A stretch of DNA of 64,000 nt from Paenibacillus phytohabitans (GCF_013141775.1 NZ_WHOB01000041.1:1-64000); one strand, 5' to 3'; shown: positions 51,085 to 59,592, counted from the stretch's first letter. Notes: generated by a model not told the origin, from the letters alone. Numbers and translations are program-made.

Positions 51085-51318
51085 AAGATAGCGCAACACG
51101 GTGCAATTCCCGCAGTTTCCTGGCAGGCATATACACGGTGACAGTTCCGCGCCTTTCGGCTGACGGCCCCAATCCGCGCTGCTAAACTAAGAGCAGCAGC
51201 CCGGATTTCGGCGGATATTCCTTTCGGCGCGTATCATAGATGGCTCTTAGGCATCTCCACGCGCGTACTCTTTATATCCGCGACCTCTACCTCATCCTAG
51301 GTATGATGAGGCTATCTT
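51085..51318 (-). ncRNA. Lysine riboswitch (L box) controlling lysP
   Basis: Read on the minus strand the region contains the L-box hallmarks: GGTAGAGGTCGCG followed by AAGAGTA, then GCCGAAAGG, further paired arms, GCCGTCAGCCGAAAGG and the closing strand GCTATCTT. P1 can form between AGGTAG (51287-51292) and CTATCT (51086-51091). In addition AAGATAGC at the 5' edge (51311-51318) is fully complementary to GCTATCTT (51085-51092), and between it and the aptamer lies a 7-base hairpin, CCTCATC/GATGAGG (51290-51296 and 51305-51311). Lysine binding would favour the downstream terminator. Confidence 0.9.
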
Positions 51319-51394
51319 GTAACGATATGAACAACAGGAATCAGTATAATGCAACTTGGCCTCGCAGGCAATGACAAAATACGGCAGGTTGACG

Positions 51395-52528
51395 TCAGGT
51401 CCGCCGGCGCTCCGACATCTGCTGCCAGACGGTGCCCGCGGCCTCTTCGCCGGACAGAATCCGCTCCAGCGCCATCTTGGCCTGCAGCCCGACCTCGAAT
51501 TCAGGATCCTCGGCCGCAATGCTCAGGGCTTCCTGGGCTTCGGCCGTGCCGACCTCATACAGGAAGCGTGCCGCCCGCCAGCGCACCAGCTTGCTGGCAT
51601 CACGCAGCGACGCCGTCATCACCGGCGTCGCTGCCGGGTCGCCGATGTCGGACAGTGTGTCGCCGGCGGTGCGCCGGACGGCGGGGGCGCTGTCCTGCAT
51701 CGCCTCATAGAGCAGCTCCATCGCCCCTGGCGTGCGGATGTCGCCAAGGTACACGACCGCCAATCTGCGGATATGCAGCTTGGGGTCGTGCAGCGCCGTG
51801 CGCAGCTCCGGCAGGAGCTGCTCGCTAGGCGCCAGATCCTCCAGCGCGGCGTAGCGCACGCGCCAGTCCTCATCATGCAGGTCCCGCAGCAGCTCGGCCT
51901 GCTCTTTCTTGTGCCGCTGCTCGACGAACTCGCCGGCAGCCCCGTGCGCGATCGCCTGCTGCACGAGGGAGTCGAGGCGTTCCTGCGGATACGCCGCCTC
52001 CAGCTCCTGCTCGACCTCGCGCGCAATGTCCGGCGGCTCGCCGTAACGTACGCCGTAATCGGTGAGCTTACGCTCCTTGATCAGCACGGCGCTGGCCACA
52101 TCGGTCACCGCCTGCGTGAAGCGGCTCGACAAGGCGATGCGCTCCTCCTTCGCGCCGGTCTTGACGCGGATCTGAATCGGGATCGCGCGGAACATCTGCA
52201 CGAACACCTGGGCTTCCCCGAAATGGGCGCCGGCGTTCTCATCCTCCAGGCTGAAATCGGCGGCGAGGCCGTCCGCTCCGAAGCGGTTCTGGACCTCGCG
52301 GAGAATAGCGGCCCAATCGGCACTGCCCTTGCGTTCCAGGGCCGCGAAATCGGCAGCGTGATAGATACTGGTGACGCCTGGGATTTCCAGCATATCCTGC
52401 GCCCAGGAAGGGGCAGAGCGCCGGCTTTCCGGCGTGTAGGTCCGGCGGATGCCGGGTTCCAGACTTTCGTCCAGGTGAAGCTTCATCGTATTTGGACTTG
52501 GAGTCGGTTCAATAAAGGTGATCTTCAT
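51395..52528 (-). CDS. CvfC-like protein: NifU/Nfu N-terminal domain plus HEAT repeats
   Basis: The 377-residue protein begins with the Nfu N-terminal scaffold pattern (KITFIEPTPSPNTMKLHLDE, and later YHAADFAALERKGSADWAAI) and ends with several HEAT repeats at about 205-360 (for example LRDLHDEDWRVRYAALEDL and LHDPKLHIRRLAVVYLGD). This layout and length match conserved virulence factor C of Staphylococcus and its Bacillales relatives. The molecular role is not established; a part in iron-sulfur or protein-complex assembly is only suggested by the Nfu-like domain. GAGGAG lies upstream of the ATG on the minus strand. Confidence 0.85.
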   Translation of the reverse strand: MKITFIEPTPSPNTMKLHLDESLEPGIRRTYTPESRRSAPSWAQDMLEIPGVTSIYHAADFAALERKGSADWAAILREVQNRFGADGLAADFSLEDENAGAHFGEAQVFVQMFRAIPIQIRVKTGAKEERIALSSRFTQAVTDVASAVLIKERKLTDYGVRYGEPPDIAREVEQELEAAYPQERLDSLVQQAIAHGAAGEFVEQRHKKEQAELLRDLHDEDWRVRYAALEDLAPSEQLLPELRTALHDPKLHIRRLAVVYLGDIRTPGAMELLYEAMQDSAPAVRRTAGDTLSDIGDPAATPVMTASLRDASKLVRWRAARFLYEVGTAEAQEALSIAAEDPEFEVGLQAKMALERILSGEEAAGTVWQQMSERRRT

Positions 52529-52976
52529 ACGTCAGCTCCTCTTTGATAAGTGGCATAAGCACCGTGCTCTTTACCCGCATTTTACATCATTTCAGCGGTG
52601 GAACACAAAAGGGCAGAGGTGTGAACCCGCTAAAATTTAAAATATTAGTATAGATAAGAGATGCATAAGTTAATAACTTCCAGACCAGTCGTTACTACGG
52701 TGTAGATTTGGACTTCCGGCCGCTGTTGCCTCCAGATTTCCTGATTCATAACCGCAATCTGCGGTAGATTTGTTAATCCTCTATTTCACGCTGACGTTTC
52801 CGTTTGGGCCAAACGGGTAACATTTGTAAGGGGAGGATTACACATCGGCACACTCATGTACGCACCTGCACACCTCTGTGATTTTGCAAATGGCTCTGCG
52901 GAACCCTATAGTTAGAGTATCTGATTTGCCGCACCAGAGAGATCCGGCAGAGCGGTTATAAGGAGTGGTTTCAACC
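52529..52976. other. Intergenic region CvfC-MBL gene with repeat fragments
   Basis: No gene is supported. It contains an inverted partial copy of the MITE-like element at about 52700-52770, a sequence reminiscent of the palindromic element near 52778-52820 (TCTATTTCACGCTGACG, then CCGTTTGGGCCAAACGG) and the AAGGAG site of the next gene at 52959-52964. Confidence 0.5.
52700..52770 (-). repeat. Inverted partial copy of the MITE-like element
   Basis: GACTTCCGGCCGCTGTTGCC and the following CAGATTTCCTGATT and ACCGCAATCTGCGG match, in reverse complement, the 3' half of the element at 34981-35137 (GCAGCGGCCGGAAGTTC, AAATCAAGAAATCTG). Confidence 0.55.
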
Positions 52977-53975
52977 ATGGCTAAAATACGTTACAACAAC
53001 ATCGATAATGTAAGTACCGATAAAACGCTTAAGGAATTCCGCCAATGGCGCGAGGAACGCCGCCGGAAGAAGAAGGATTATACCTATAAGGTGCCCAATC
53101 ATCCGCCGCAGCTGAGTTATCTGGCCGGAAACCGGCTGGAAACAACGATTACGTGGATCGGGCACTCCACTTTTTTTCTGCAATATGAAGGGCTTAATAT
53201 CATTACGGACCCGATCTGGGCGCGCAGACTGGGGTTTGAGAAGCGGATCGGGCAGCCGGGCATACCCCTTGGCGATATTCCGCCGATAGACCTTATCCTG
53301 ATTTCCCATTCCCATTATGATCATCTGCACATAGCTTCCATCCGCAGATTGTACCGGGCAGGAACGACGACCCTTGTGGTCCCGGAAGGACTGAAGCGCA
53401 AAATGCTCCGCAAAGGGTTCCCGGACTGCCTGGAGATGCAGTGGTGGCAGGAGCTTACGCTCGGTGCCGTCAAGCTGACCTTTGTCCCGACCCAGCACTG
53501 GACCCGGCGGACGCCGTTTGATACGAATTCCTCGCACTGGGGCGGTTATGTGCTTCAGCCGGCGGACCCGCAGAAGCATCCGGAGGGCGAAGAGGGCAAG
53601 GGGCAGCGCAAGCTTCCGCCGAATCTGTATTTTGCCGGAGACAGCGGCTTCTTCCCGGGCTTCAAGGAGATCGGCAGCCGCTTTAAGCTGCATGTCGCAC
53701 TGATGCCAATCGGGGCCTATGAGCCGGAGTGGTTCATGAACTCCCAGCATGTGAATCCGGAGGAGGCTGTGCAGGCATTCCTGGATGTAGGGGCAGAGCT
53801 CATGATTCCGATGCATTTCGGGACGTTCCGGCTGGCTGATGACACCGCGCGCGAAGCGCTGGACCGGATGGAGCTGGCACGTGCGGCACACGGGATCAGT
53901 GAGGAACGTATCCGTACCTTAGGTTATGGGGAGACACTGGTGGTGCATCCCGAAGAGCGCCCGCCCGGACAATAA
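52977..53975 (+). CDS. Metallo-beta-lactamase-fold hydrolase (NAPE-PLD/UlaG-like)
   Basis: The protein has 332 residues; the ATG at 52977 is chosen because the AAGGAG at 52959-52964 directly abuts the alternative GTG at 52965. The MBL fold shows WIGHSTFFLQYEGLNIITDP, the metal motif HSHYDHLH (H-x-H-x-D-H), TQHWTRRTPFDTNSSHWGGY, FAGDSGFFPGFKEIG and a late MHFGTFRLADD histidine block. These match the subfamily of N-acylphosphatidylethanolamine phospholipase D-like and related hydrolases. It is cytoplasmic; the physiological substrate is unknown. Confidence 0.87.
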   Translation: MAKIRYNNIDNVSTDKTLKEFRQWREERRRKKKDYTYKVPNHPPQLSYLAGNRLETTITWIGHSTFFLQYEGLNIITDPIWARRLGFEKRIGQPGIPLGDIPPIDLILISHSHYDHLHIASIRRLYRAGTTTLVVPEGLKRKMLRKGFPDCLEMQWWQELTLGAVKLTFVPTQHWTRRTPFDTNSSHWGGYVLQPADPQKHPEGEEGKGQRKLPPNLYFAGDSGFFPGFKEIGSRFKLHVALMPIGAYEPEWFMNSQHVNPEEAVQAFLDVGAELMIPMHFGTFRLADDTAREALDRMELARAAHGISEERIRTLGYGETLVVHPEERPPGQ

Positions 53976-54021
53976 CTGCCGGCGGCTGACCGGGAGAAGT
54001 CCCGCATAACCCTTCTACTTA

Positions 54022-54122
54022 AAAATATAAGAAATTATATGTTTCACACGATAACTTATCCTTCTATTTCTCGCTGAAACGGTGCCTTCCTTAAAAGGAC
54101 GGCAAAGTTGTTTCCACTTGAT
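54022..54122 (+). repeat. Palindromic intergenic element, copy 4
   Basis: AAAATATAAGAAATTATATG and TTTCACACGATAACTTATCC lead to CTTCTATTTCTCGCTGAAAC, GGTGCCTTCCTTAAAAGGAC and TTTCCACTTG. It matches copy 3 closely in the left half, while the hairpin arms are partly worn (GCC/GGC, CCTT/AAGG). Confidence 0.7.
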
Positions 54123-54241
54123 AAGATATTTGCCTGGAAAAGGGCAAAGATGCCCCTTAAAGGGCTACAATTACGGGCCATTTGCCTTGATTTTATGCTA
54201 TAATGAGCCGGAACCCTAAGTGAAAAGGATGGTAATGCTTA

Positions 54242-55867
54242 ATGATTAGCACAAGCGGCGTAACACTCCGCTACGGAAAACGCGCACTATTTGAGGACGT
54301 AAACATAAAATTCACACCCGGCAACTGCTATGGTCTGATCGGCGCGAACGGCGCCGGCAAATCGACCTTTCTAAAGATCCTGTCCGGAGAGATCGAAGCC
54401 AACATCGGCGATGTGCATATTACACCCGGTGAACGTCTGGCTATACTGAAACAGAACCATTTCGAGTATGACGAATTTCTGGTACTGGAAACGGTAATTA
54501 TGGGCCATACCCGCCTTTATGAAATCATGAAGGAGAAGGATTCCCTGTATGCCAAGAGCGACTTCACGGAAGCTGACGGCCTTCGCGCCGGTGAGCTGGA
54601 AGGCGAATTCGCTGAACTGAACGGCTGGGATGCAGAGCCGGATGCTGCTGCAATGCTGATCGGACTTGGTATTATGCGCGAAATGCATGATAAGAAAATG
54701 GCCGAACTCAGCGGTAACGAAAAGGTCCGGGTACTCCTGGCGCAAGCCCTGTTCGGACGTCCGAACAACCTGCTGCTCGATGAGCCTACCAACCATTTGG
54801 ATCTTGAATCCATCGGCTGGCTGGAGAACTTCCTCATGGACTACGAAGGCACCGTTATCGTGGTATCCCATGACCGTCACTTCCTGAACAAGGTCTGCAC
54901 GCATATTGCGGATATCGATTTCGGCAAAATCCAGATGTACGTCGGCAACTACGACTTCTGGTACGAGTCCAGCCAATTGGCCCAGGCCCTGCAGCGCGAC
55001 TCGAACAAGAAGAAGGAAGACAAGATGAAGGAGCTGCAAGCCTTTATCCAGCGCTTCTCGGCTAATGCCTCCAAATCGAAACAGGCTACTTCCCGTAAGA
55101 AGCAGCTGGAAAAAATCACACTGGACGATATCCGTCCTTCCAACCGTAAATATCCGTTCCTGAACTTCAAGCCTGAACGTGAGGCCGGCAAACAGCTGCT
55201 TACGGTCAGCGGACTGAGCAAGTCGGTTGACGGTGAGCAGCTGCTGGATGAAGTCAGCTTTGTCGTGAACAAAGGCGATAAAATTGCTTTTGTAGGTCCA
55301 TACTCCCAGCCGAAATCACTGCTGTTCGATGTCCTTATGGGCGAGAAGGAAGCGGATGCCGGTGAATATACTTGGGGCGTTACAACAACCCAGGCTTACT
55401 TCCCTAAGGATAACTCGAGTTATTTCGACGGTGTGAACATGAACCTGGTAGAGTGGCTACGCCAGTATTCCAAGGATCAGGATGAAACTTTCCTGCGCGG
55501 TTTCCTGGGCCGGATGCTGTTTGCCGGTGAAGAAGCGCTGAAGAAGGCCAGCGTACTGTCCGGGGGCGAGAAGGTCCGCTGCATGCTGGCCAAGATGATG
55601 CTGAACGGGGCGAATGTGCTCGTGTTCGATGAGCCAACCAACCACTTGGATCTGGAATCGATCACAGCGCTCAATAACGGCCTGATTGACTTTGACGGCA
55701 CGATCCTGTTCACTTCCCATGACCATCAGTTCATCCAGACAATCGCCAACCGCATTATTGAAATTACACCGGCTGGTGTCATCGACCGTTCGATGAGCTA
55801 TGATGAATATCTGGAGAATCCGGAAATTAAGGAAATGCGTGCACGCATGTATCCTGTAGAGGCTTAA
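54242..55867 (+). CDS. ABC-F family ATPase (YbiT/YkpA-like)
   Basis: The 541-residue protein has two ATPase domains and no membrane segments. Domain 1 carries Walker A GANGAGKST, signature LSGNEK and Walker B LLLDEPTNHLD; domain 2 carries signature LSGGEK and Walker B LVFDEPTNHLD. A charged linker of about 80 residues joins them, as in ribosome-associated ABC-F proteins. Walker A of domain 2 is degenerate (GPYSQPKS). With LSGNEK in domain 1, both weak motifs fall in one composite ATP site. The likely role is relief of stalled ribosomes. No antibiotic-resistance extension is obvious. Confidence 0.92.
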   Translation: MISTSGVTLRYGKRALFEDVNIKFTPGNCYGLIGANGAGKSTFLKILSGEIEANIGDVHITPGERLAILKQNHFEYDEFLVLETVIMGHTRLYEIMKEKDSLYAKSDFTEADGLRAGELEGEFAELNGWDAEPDAAAMLIGLGIMREMHDKKMAELSGNEKVRVLLAQALFGRPNNLLLDEPTNHLDLESIGWLENFLMDYEGTVIVVSHDRHFLNKVCTHIADIDFGKIQMYVGNYDFWYESSQLAQALQRDSNKKKEDKMKELQAFIQRFSANASKSKQATSRKKQLEKITLDDIRPSNRKYPFLNFKPEREAGKQLLTVSGLSKSVDGEQLLDEVSFVVNKGDKIAFVGPYSQPKSLLFDVLMGEKEADAGEYTWGVTTTQAYFPKDNSSYFDGVNMNLVEWLRQYSKDQDETFLRGFLGRMLFAGEEALKKASVLSGGEKVRCMLAKMMLNGANVLVFDEPTNHLDLESITALNNGLIDFDGTILFTSHDHQFIQTIANRIIEITPAGVIDRSMSYDEYLENPEIKEMRARMYPVEA

Positions 55868-55909
55868 GAACTAGATATAGGTAGGATGAACGGTAATGAG
55901 TTCATACGA

Positions 55910-55950
55910 AAACGGCTGCGTCGTCCCGGAAGGGATAACGCAGCCGTTTA
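55910..55950. terminator. Bidirectional terminator after the ABC-F gene
   Basis: AAACGGCTGCG (55910-55920) pairs with CGCAGCCGTTT (55939-55949). It can end both the ABC-F gene and the opposed small gene ending at 55977. Confidence 0.8.
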
Positions 55951-55976
55951 TGTTCACATATAAGAGTGTAAGAAGC

Positions 55977-56162
55977 CTAAGATCCGCCTGTACGACGGCG
56001 CTGGTTGTTTGGCTTCTTATTGTTCTGGCTTTTCAGCGGCTTCGCGGAACCGGCTTGAAAAGTTGAACCCGGTTTACCCGAAGCATGCTGTTTCTTCTGT
56101 TCAAGCTTCTGGCGGATCGCCTCGGCCAAATTAATTTTTGGTTTATCATTGTTCTCGCTCAT
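55977..56162 (-). CDS. Small basic hypothetical protein
   Basis: The protein has 61 residues from the ATG at 56162, preceded on the minus strand by AAGGGGG. It starts MSENNDKPKINLAEAIRQKLEQKKQ, an amphipathic helix, and ends in a disordered Lys/Asn/Arg-rich tail (KPNNQRRRTGG), as if binding nucleic acid or ribosomes. No family is recognised. Confidence 0.65.
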   Translation of the reverse strand: MSENNDKPKINLAEAIRQKLEQKKQHASGKPGSTFQAGSAKPLKSQNNKKPNNQRRRTGGS

Positions 56163-56300
56163 TATGTTAACCCCCTTAGGCAGCAAGTCCTTTTCCTTAT
56201 TCTAATTGTTTTTAAATGCTGCCACAAGGGCAAGAATAACTCAAAGAAAGTTTTCCTGTATTTATGTGACAAGGATGGAGATTGACAGGGGGTAGCAGGG

Positions 56301-57170
56301 ATGTCCGATATTTATGAAGATATACGCAAAGGAGAAAAGGGCGCACTGGTCAGTATTGTCGCTTATCTGGTTTTGTCAGCTTTCAAGCTGGTCTGCGGCT
56401 ACTTGTTCGCTTCCAGCGCTCTCCTGGCAGACGGCTTCAACAATCTGACCGATATTGTGGCTTCGCTGGCTGTGCTGATTGGTCTGCGCATCTCGCGGAA
56501 GCCGCCGGATTCAGATCATACCTACGGGCATTTCCGGGCCGAGACGGTCGCTGCGCTGATGGCTTCTTTTATTATGGCAATGGTCGGCATTCAGGTTATA
56601 GTGGAAGCGGTGCGATCCTTGTTTGAAGGGGCGAAGGCAACGCCGCAGCTCTGGTCGGCAGGAGTTGCCCTGGTGTGTGCCGTAGCCATGATGGGGGTAT
56701 ATATATATAACAAGCGTTTGGCGAAGCAGATTAACAACAATGCGCTGATGGCTGCAGCCAAGGATAATTTCTCGGATGCCATGGTTAGTATCGGAGCTGC
56801 AATAGGTATCGTCGGAGCACAGTTCGGCCTCCCTTGGATCGATTCCGCAGCCGCTGTTGCTGTAGGACTGCTGATCTCCAAGACGGCCTGGGATATATTC
56901 CGCGACTCCACTTACCGGCTGACTGACGGCTTTGACGAAGATAAACTGCTTGATCTGCGCAGCACCATTGCCCGGACACCGGGAGTGGAGGGCATCAAGG
57001 ATTTGAAAGCCCGGGTTCATGGCAATCATGTGCTGGTTGATGTAGTGGTACAAGTGAATGCACAGATGACGGTGATGGAGGGCCATGCCATCAGTGACTC
57101 CATCGAAGAGCGGATGAGTAAGCTGCATAACATCATGAATGTGCAGGTTCACGTTGAACCCAAAGATTAA
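56301..57170 (+). CDS. Cation diffusion facilitator (zinc/iron/manganese efflux)
   Basis: The 289-residue protein has the CDF layout: six membrane helices at about 15-200, metal-site residues in LLADGFNNLTDI and DNFSDAMVSIG, the HTYGHFRAETVAAL block, and a cytoplasmic C-terminal domain of about 80 residues (GVEGIKDLKARVHGNHVLVDVVVQV). It exchanges divalent cations for protons at the plasma membrane; the asparagine/aspartate pattern does not fix the metal. AGGGGGT precedes the ATG. Confidence 0.9.
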   Translation: MSDIYEDIRKGEKGALVSIVAYLVLSAFKLVCGYLFASSALLADGFNNLTDIVASLAVLIGLRISRKPPDSDHTYGHFRAETVAALMASFIMAMVGIQVIVEAVRSLFEGAKATPQLWSAGVALVCAVAMMGVYIYNKRLAKQINNNALMAAAKDNFSDAMVSIGAAIGIVGAQFGLPWIDSAAAVAVGLLISKTAWDIFRDSTYRLTDGFDEDKLLDLRSTIARTPGVEGIKDLKARVHGNHVLVDVVVQVNAQMTVMEGHAISDSIEERMSKLHNIMNVQVHVEPKD

Positions 57171-57275
57171 CATTCCTTAATTTCTCCTAGTTAGCTGTAA
57201 TTTCCACCAAATCCAAGGAGAAATCGTGACTATAGACCTGGGTGTTACCATAAGATGGAAAGGTTTTTTGTGAAA

Positions 57276-57312
57276 TTTGGAGCATGTTCCAAATCCCGGG
57301 CAGGCCTATAAT
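57276..57312 (+). promoter_or_regulatory. Candidate promoter and operator of the NlpC/P60 gene
   Basis: TTTGGAGCATGTTCCAAA (57276-57293) is a perfect inverted repeat that lies over the expected -35 region, followed by a TATAAT -10 element at 57307-57312. It suggests control by a dimeric regulator, which is not identified. Confidence 0.45.
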
Positions 57313-57381
57313 GAGGGCAGAAAGCAACAAACGTAGCGCGCGCCGTTGTTGAATTCTCAATACGCTAAGCGGGGGAACGCT

Positions 57382-58461
57382 ATGATCGTATCACATAAGA
57401 AACTGACAGCATCGTTATTGGTCTCGGCAACACTTGCACTATCCTTGGGAGTGTTAAGTCCTCAGCAGTCCTTCGCCGCATCGGCTTCTGCCAATTCGTC
57501 TTTGGCTGCGTCGGCGGTACAGACAGGTATAATTCAATCCTCGGTGCGGCTGCGCACGACTCCATCTACCAGCGGTAAGGTATTGAAGTACCTCAGTAAG
57601 GGAGACCAGGTAACGATTCTGGAAGCGACTAACAGCTATTGGTACAAAGTCAGAACTGCAGACGGTGAGATCGGTTATACCAGTACGGGAGACCAATACA
57701 TCAGTGTGATTACGGCTCCGGTGGCTACACCTGCAGTACAAACAGCAGTCATCCAGTCCACAGTCCGTCTTCGGGAGACACCTTCCACAAGCGGTAAAGT
57801 GCTGGGTTACCTATACAAGAATGACCAGGTAACAATCCTGGAAGAGACCAACAGTTATTGGTACAAAGTAAGAGCAGCTAACGGTACAACCGGATATACA
57901 AGCTCTGCGGATCAATATATTGAAGCAACGGCGGCACCTGTTCCGACACCAATACCGACACCAATACCGACACCAATACCGACACCTGCACCTACGCCAG
58001 TTCCTACGGCTCCGCCGCAGGCTGCTGTGATTGAAAGTGTAATAGCCGCAGGCATGGGCTACCTCGGTACACCGTATGAGTACGGGTCCAGCCGGAATGA
58101 TACCAGCACGTTCGACTGCTCGGATTTCATCCGCCAGATTTTCATGGATGCAGCTAATTTGAAGCTGCCTGCCGACTCCCGGCAGCAGGGTGACTGGGTG
58201 AAGCAGAATAGTAATGTAGTAACGGACATTGCTGGGTTGAAACGCGGTGATTTGATGTTCTTCATGGATTATAAAGGAAGCTCGGCTTCCGCCTATGCGG
58301 GGATCGACAAGTCTACAGCAAGAATTACGCATGTAGCGATGTATTTGGGAGACGGGCAGTTATTACAGACGTATTCCGTATCTTCCGGCGGCGTTAGAGT
58401 AGACAAATTAAGCGCTTCTTGGATGAACCGTTTCCTTTATGGAGGCTCGGTCATCCGCTAA
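57382..58461 (+). CDS. Secreted SH3-domain NlpC/P60 peptidoglycan hydrolase
   Basis: The protein has 359 residues from the ATG at 57382, which follows GGGGGAA. A signal peptide ends near QSFAA. Two bacterial SH3 domains follow (VRLRTTPSTSGKVLKYLSKG and VRLRETPSTSGKVLGYLYKN), then a Pro-Thr linker PTPIPTPIPTPIPTPAPTP built of a 12-base repeat. The C-terminal NlpC/P60 domain has FDCSDFIRQ with catalytic Cys246 and THVAMYLGDG with His317. It cuts peptide stems in peptidoglycan outside the cell, with the SH3 domains binding the wall. It ends at an exceptionally strong terminator. Confidence 0.92.
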   Translation: MIVSHKKLTASLLVSATLALSLGVLSPQQSFAASASANSSLAASAVQTGIIQSSVRLRTTPSTSGKVLKYLSKGDQVTILEATNSYWYKVRTADGEIGYTSTGDQYISVITAPVATPAVQTAVIQSTVRLRETPSTSGKVLGYLYKNDQVTILEETNSYWYKVRAANGTTGYTSSADQYIEATAAPVPTPIPTPIPTPIPTPAPTPVPTAPPQAAVIESVIAAGMGYLGTPYEYGSSRNDTSTFDCSDFIRQIFMDAANLKLPADSRQQGDWVKQNSNVVTDIAGLKRGDLMFFMDYKGSSASAYAGIDKSTARITHVAMYLGDGQLLQTYSVSSGGVRVDKLSASWMNRFLYGGSVIR

Positions 58462-58541
58462 TATAACAATAGATGTAGAGAGCATGAAGCGGCAATAGTA
58501 CGAGTTTGTGACGGGTGAACTAACTAGGGCGGATGTTTTGT

Positions 58542-58590
58542 GGGGTTATCCTTTCAGTAGATTCTTCTACTGAAAGGATAACCCCTTTTC
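58542..58590 (+). terminator. Very strong terminator after the NlpC/P60 gene
   Basis: A perfect 20-base stem, GGGGTTATCCTTTCAGTAGA with TCTACTGAAAGGATAACCCC, closes a TTCT loop and is followed by TTTTCC. Confidence 0.85.
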
Positions 58591-58602
58591 CTTATACACA
58601 GC

Positions 58603-58636
58603 AAAAAGGCCGTCAGGACTAACGTCCATGGGCCTC
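58603..58636 (-). terminator. Terminator of the minus-strand 132-residue gene
   Basis: On the minus strand AGGCCC pairs with GGCCTT around an inner GGAC-GTTA-GTCC hairpin, followed by TTTTT. Confidence 0.6.
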
Positions 58637-58709
58637 TTGAGTATACCAACTGCGAAGTCATAGCAAAGGTAGCACATCAGCTGTTATGACTTCGCTTATC
58701 GTTAAGTAT

Positions 58710-59108
58710 TTATGGAGTAATTACATAAGCGGAAGCAGGAACCTTGAGCCAAGCTTTGCCCAGCCAAGTATATACTTCTCTCCACTCATTGCCCCAAGTG
58801 TCGGTCATGATTACACCTGTTGTATCGACAGTCTGCGCACCCAGCCAGCCGATAGGGGTTGTGCTGCCCACGGAAAGGTGGAAAGCAGTGATCTTGGTCA
58901 GGATAATCTGAGGAGTCGCTAGTTTGATGTCTGCTGGAGTGATTATAGTATCGAATGGCTCCAGGTATGTACTTCCGGTTACAGACACTGCTGCATCAGA
59001 AGTAGGTGTAGTAGTAGTTGTTGTACCTGTTACTTCAGCAGCAGAAGCGGTTGCTGCTATGGAAGCCATAAGACCCATTGCTACTGTTAAGCTGGCTAAT
59101 TTTTTCAT
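58710..59108 (-). CDS. Secreted hypothetical protein with Thr-rich N-terminus
   Basis: The protein has 132 residues. A signal peptide (MKKLASLTVAMGLMASIAATASA) is followed by a Thr run and a compact domain with conserved-looking Trp residues (GWLGAQTV, DTWGNEWREVYTWLGKAWLKV) that resemble SH3-like or wall-binding folds, though I do not recognise the family. AGGAGGA precedes the ATG on the minus strand. It ends just before a terminator shared with the convergent NlpC/P60 side. Confidence 0.65.
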   Translation of the reverse strand: MKKLASLTVAMGLMASIAATASAAEVTGTTTTTTPTSDAAVSVTGSTYLEPFDTIITPADIKLATPQIILTKITAFHLSVGSTTPIGWLGAQTVDTTGVIMTDTWGNEWREVYTWLGKAWLKVPASAYVITP

Positions 59109-59424
59109 CGATGATTCCTCCTGATTTTGGTTTAGTAGTGTACTTTAACATGTTCGTGCTGTGCTAATAAGCATGTAAACATAAAGTGTATGTAATGAAC
59201 CAGACATCGGAATGAAATATTTTAATTTTGTTTTATGCCGGGCGGCCTTGTATTTCTGATTCAGAGGGCAAGTGACAACCTGAGAGGAAAGGCCTATACT
59301 TTCTGAAGGGTGAATAGGATATATCAAGCGGAATAAGTTGCATAAATAGAAAAAAGCCCGGGGCTTCTCGTGGAAGCCTCAGGCTATACAGCAATGCTTG
59401 GGTTTCAGTTAGCGGAATGAATGA
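59109..59424. other. Intergenic region between two minus-strand genes
   Basis: No gene is supported. It carries the DUF1328 terminator at 59352-59385 and the AGGAGGA site and presumed promoter of the 132-residue gene. The sequence is A/T-rich. Confidence 0.55.
59352..59385 (-). terminator. Terminator of the DUF1328 gene
   Basis: On the minus strand AGCCTGAGGCTTC pairs with GAAGCCCCGGGCT with two weak positions, followed by TTTTTT. Confidence 0.75.
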
Positions 59425-59592
59425 CTACATTGACCTTCCTCTGCGTCCCATAAAGAGCGAAACGACGAAGAGAACAAGGAAGATGTAGAACAATACTTTG
59501 GCAATGCCTACAGCGGCTGCCACAATATTGAAGAAACCGAAGATACCGGCAATCAGAGCAACTACCAGCAGAATTACTGACCATCTTAACAT
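59425..59592 (-). CDS. DUF1328-type small membrane protein
   Basis: The protein has 55 residues and is easily missed because of its size. It reads MLRWSVILLVVALIAGIFGF, then an Ala/Val-rich second helix (NIVAAAVGIAKVLFYIFLVL) and a basic tail GRRGRSM. This matches the DUF1328 pattern of two short membrane helices, a family often linked to stress responses. AAAGGATG lies eight bases before the ATG. It diverges from the DUF948 gene. Confidence 0.82.
   Translation of the reverse strand: MLRWSVILLVVALIAGIFGFFNIVAAAVGIAKVLFYIFLVLFVVSLFMGRRGRSM

Larger units (their letters stand above)
50927..51394 (-). other. Leader region of lysP
   Basis: This gap is occupied on the minus strand by the lysine riboswitch, its terminator and about 95 bases to the start codon. 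A promoter should lie upstream of about 51320, but no clear -35/-10 pair was assigned. No coding gene is present. Confidence 0.7.

Noticed and set aside
51085..51318. T-box leader
   Set aside because: No T-box sequence or specifier loop pattern; the conserved blocks are those of the lysine riboswitch.
51356..52546. 396-residue plus-strand protein opposite the CvfC-like gene
   Set aside because: It mirrors the GC-rich codons of the HEAT-repeat gene, which has clear family motifs.
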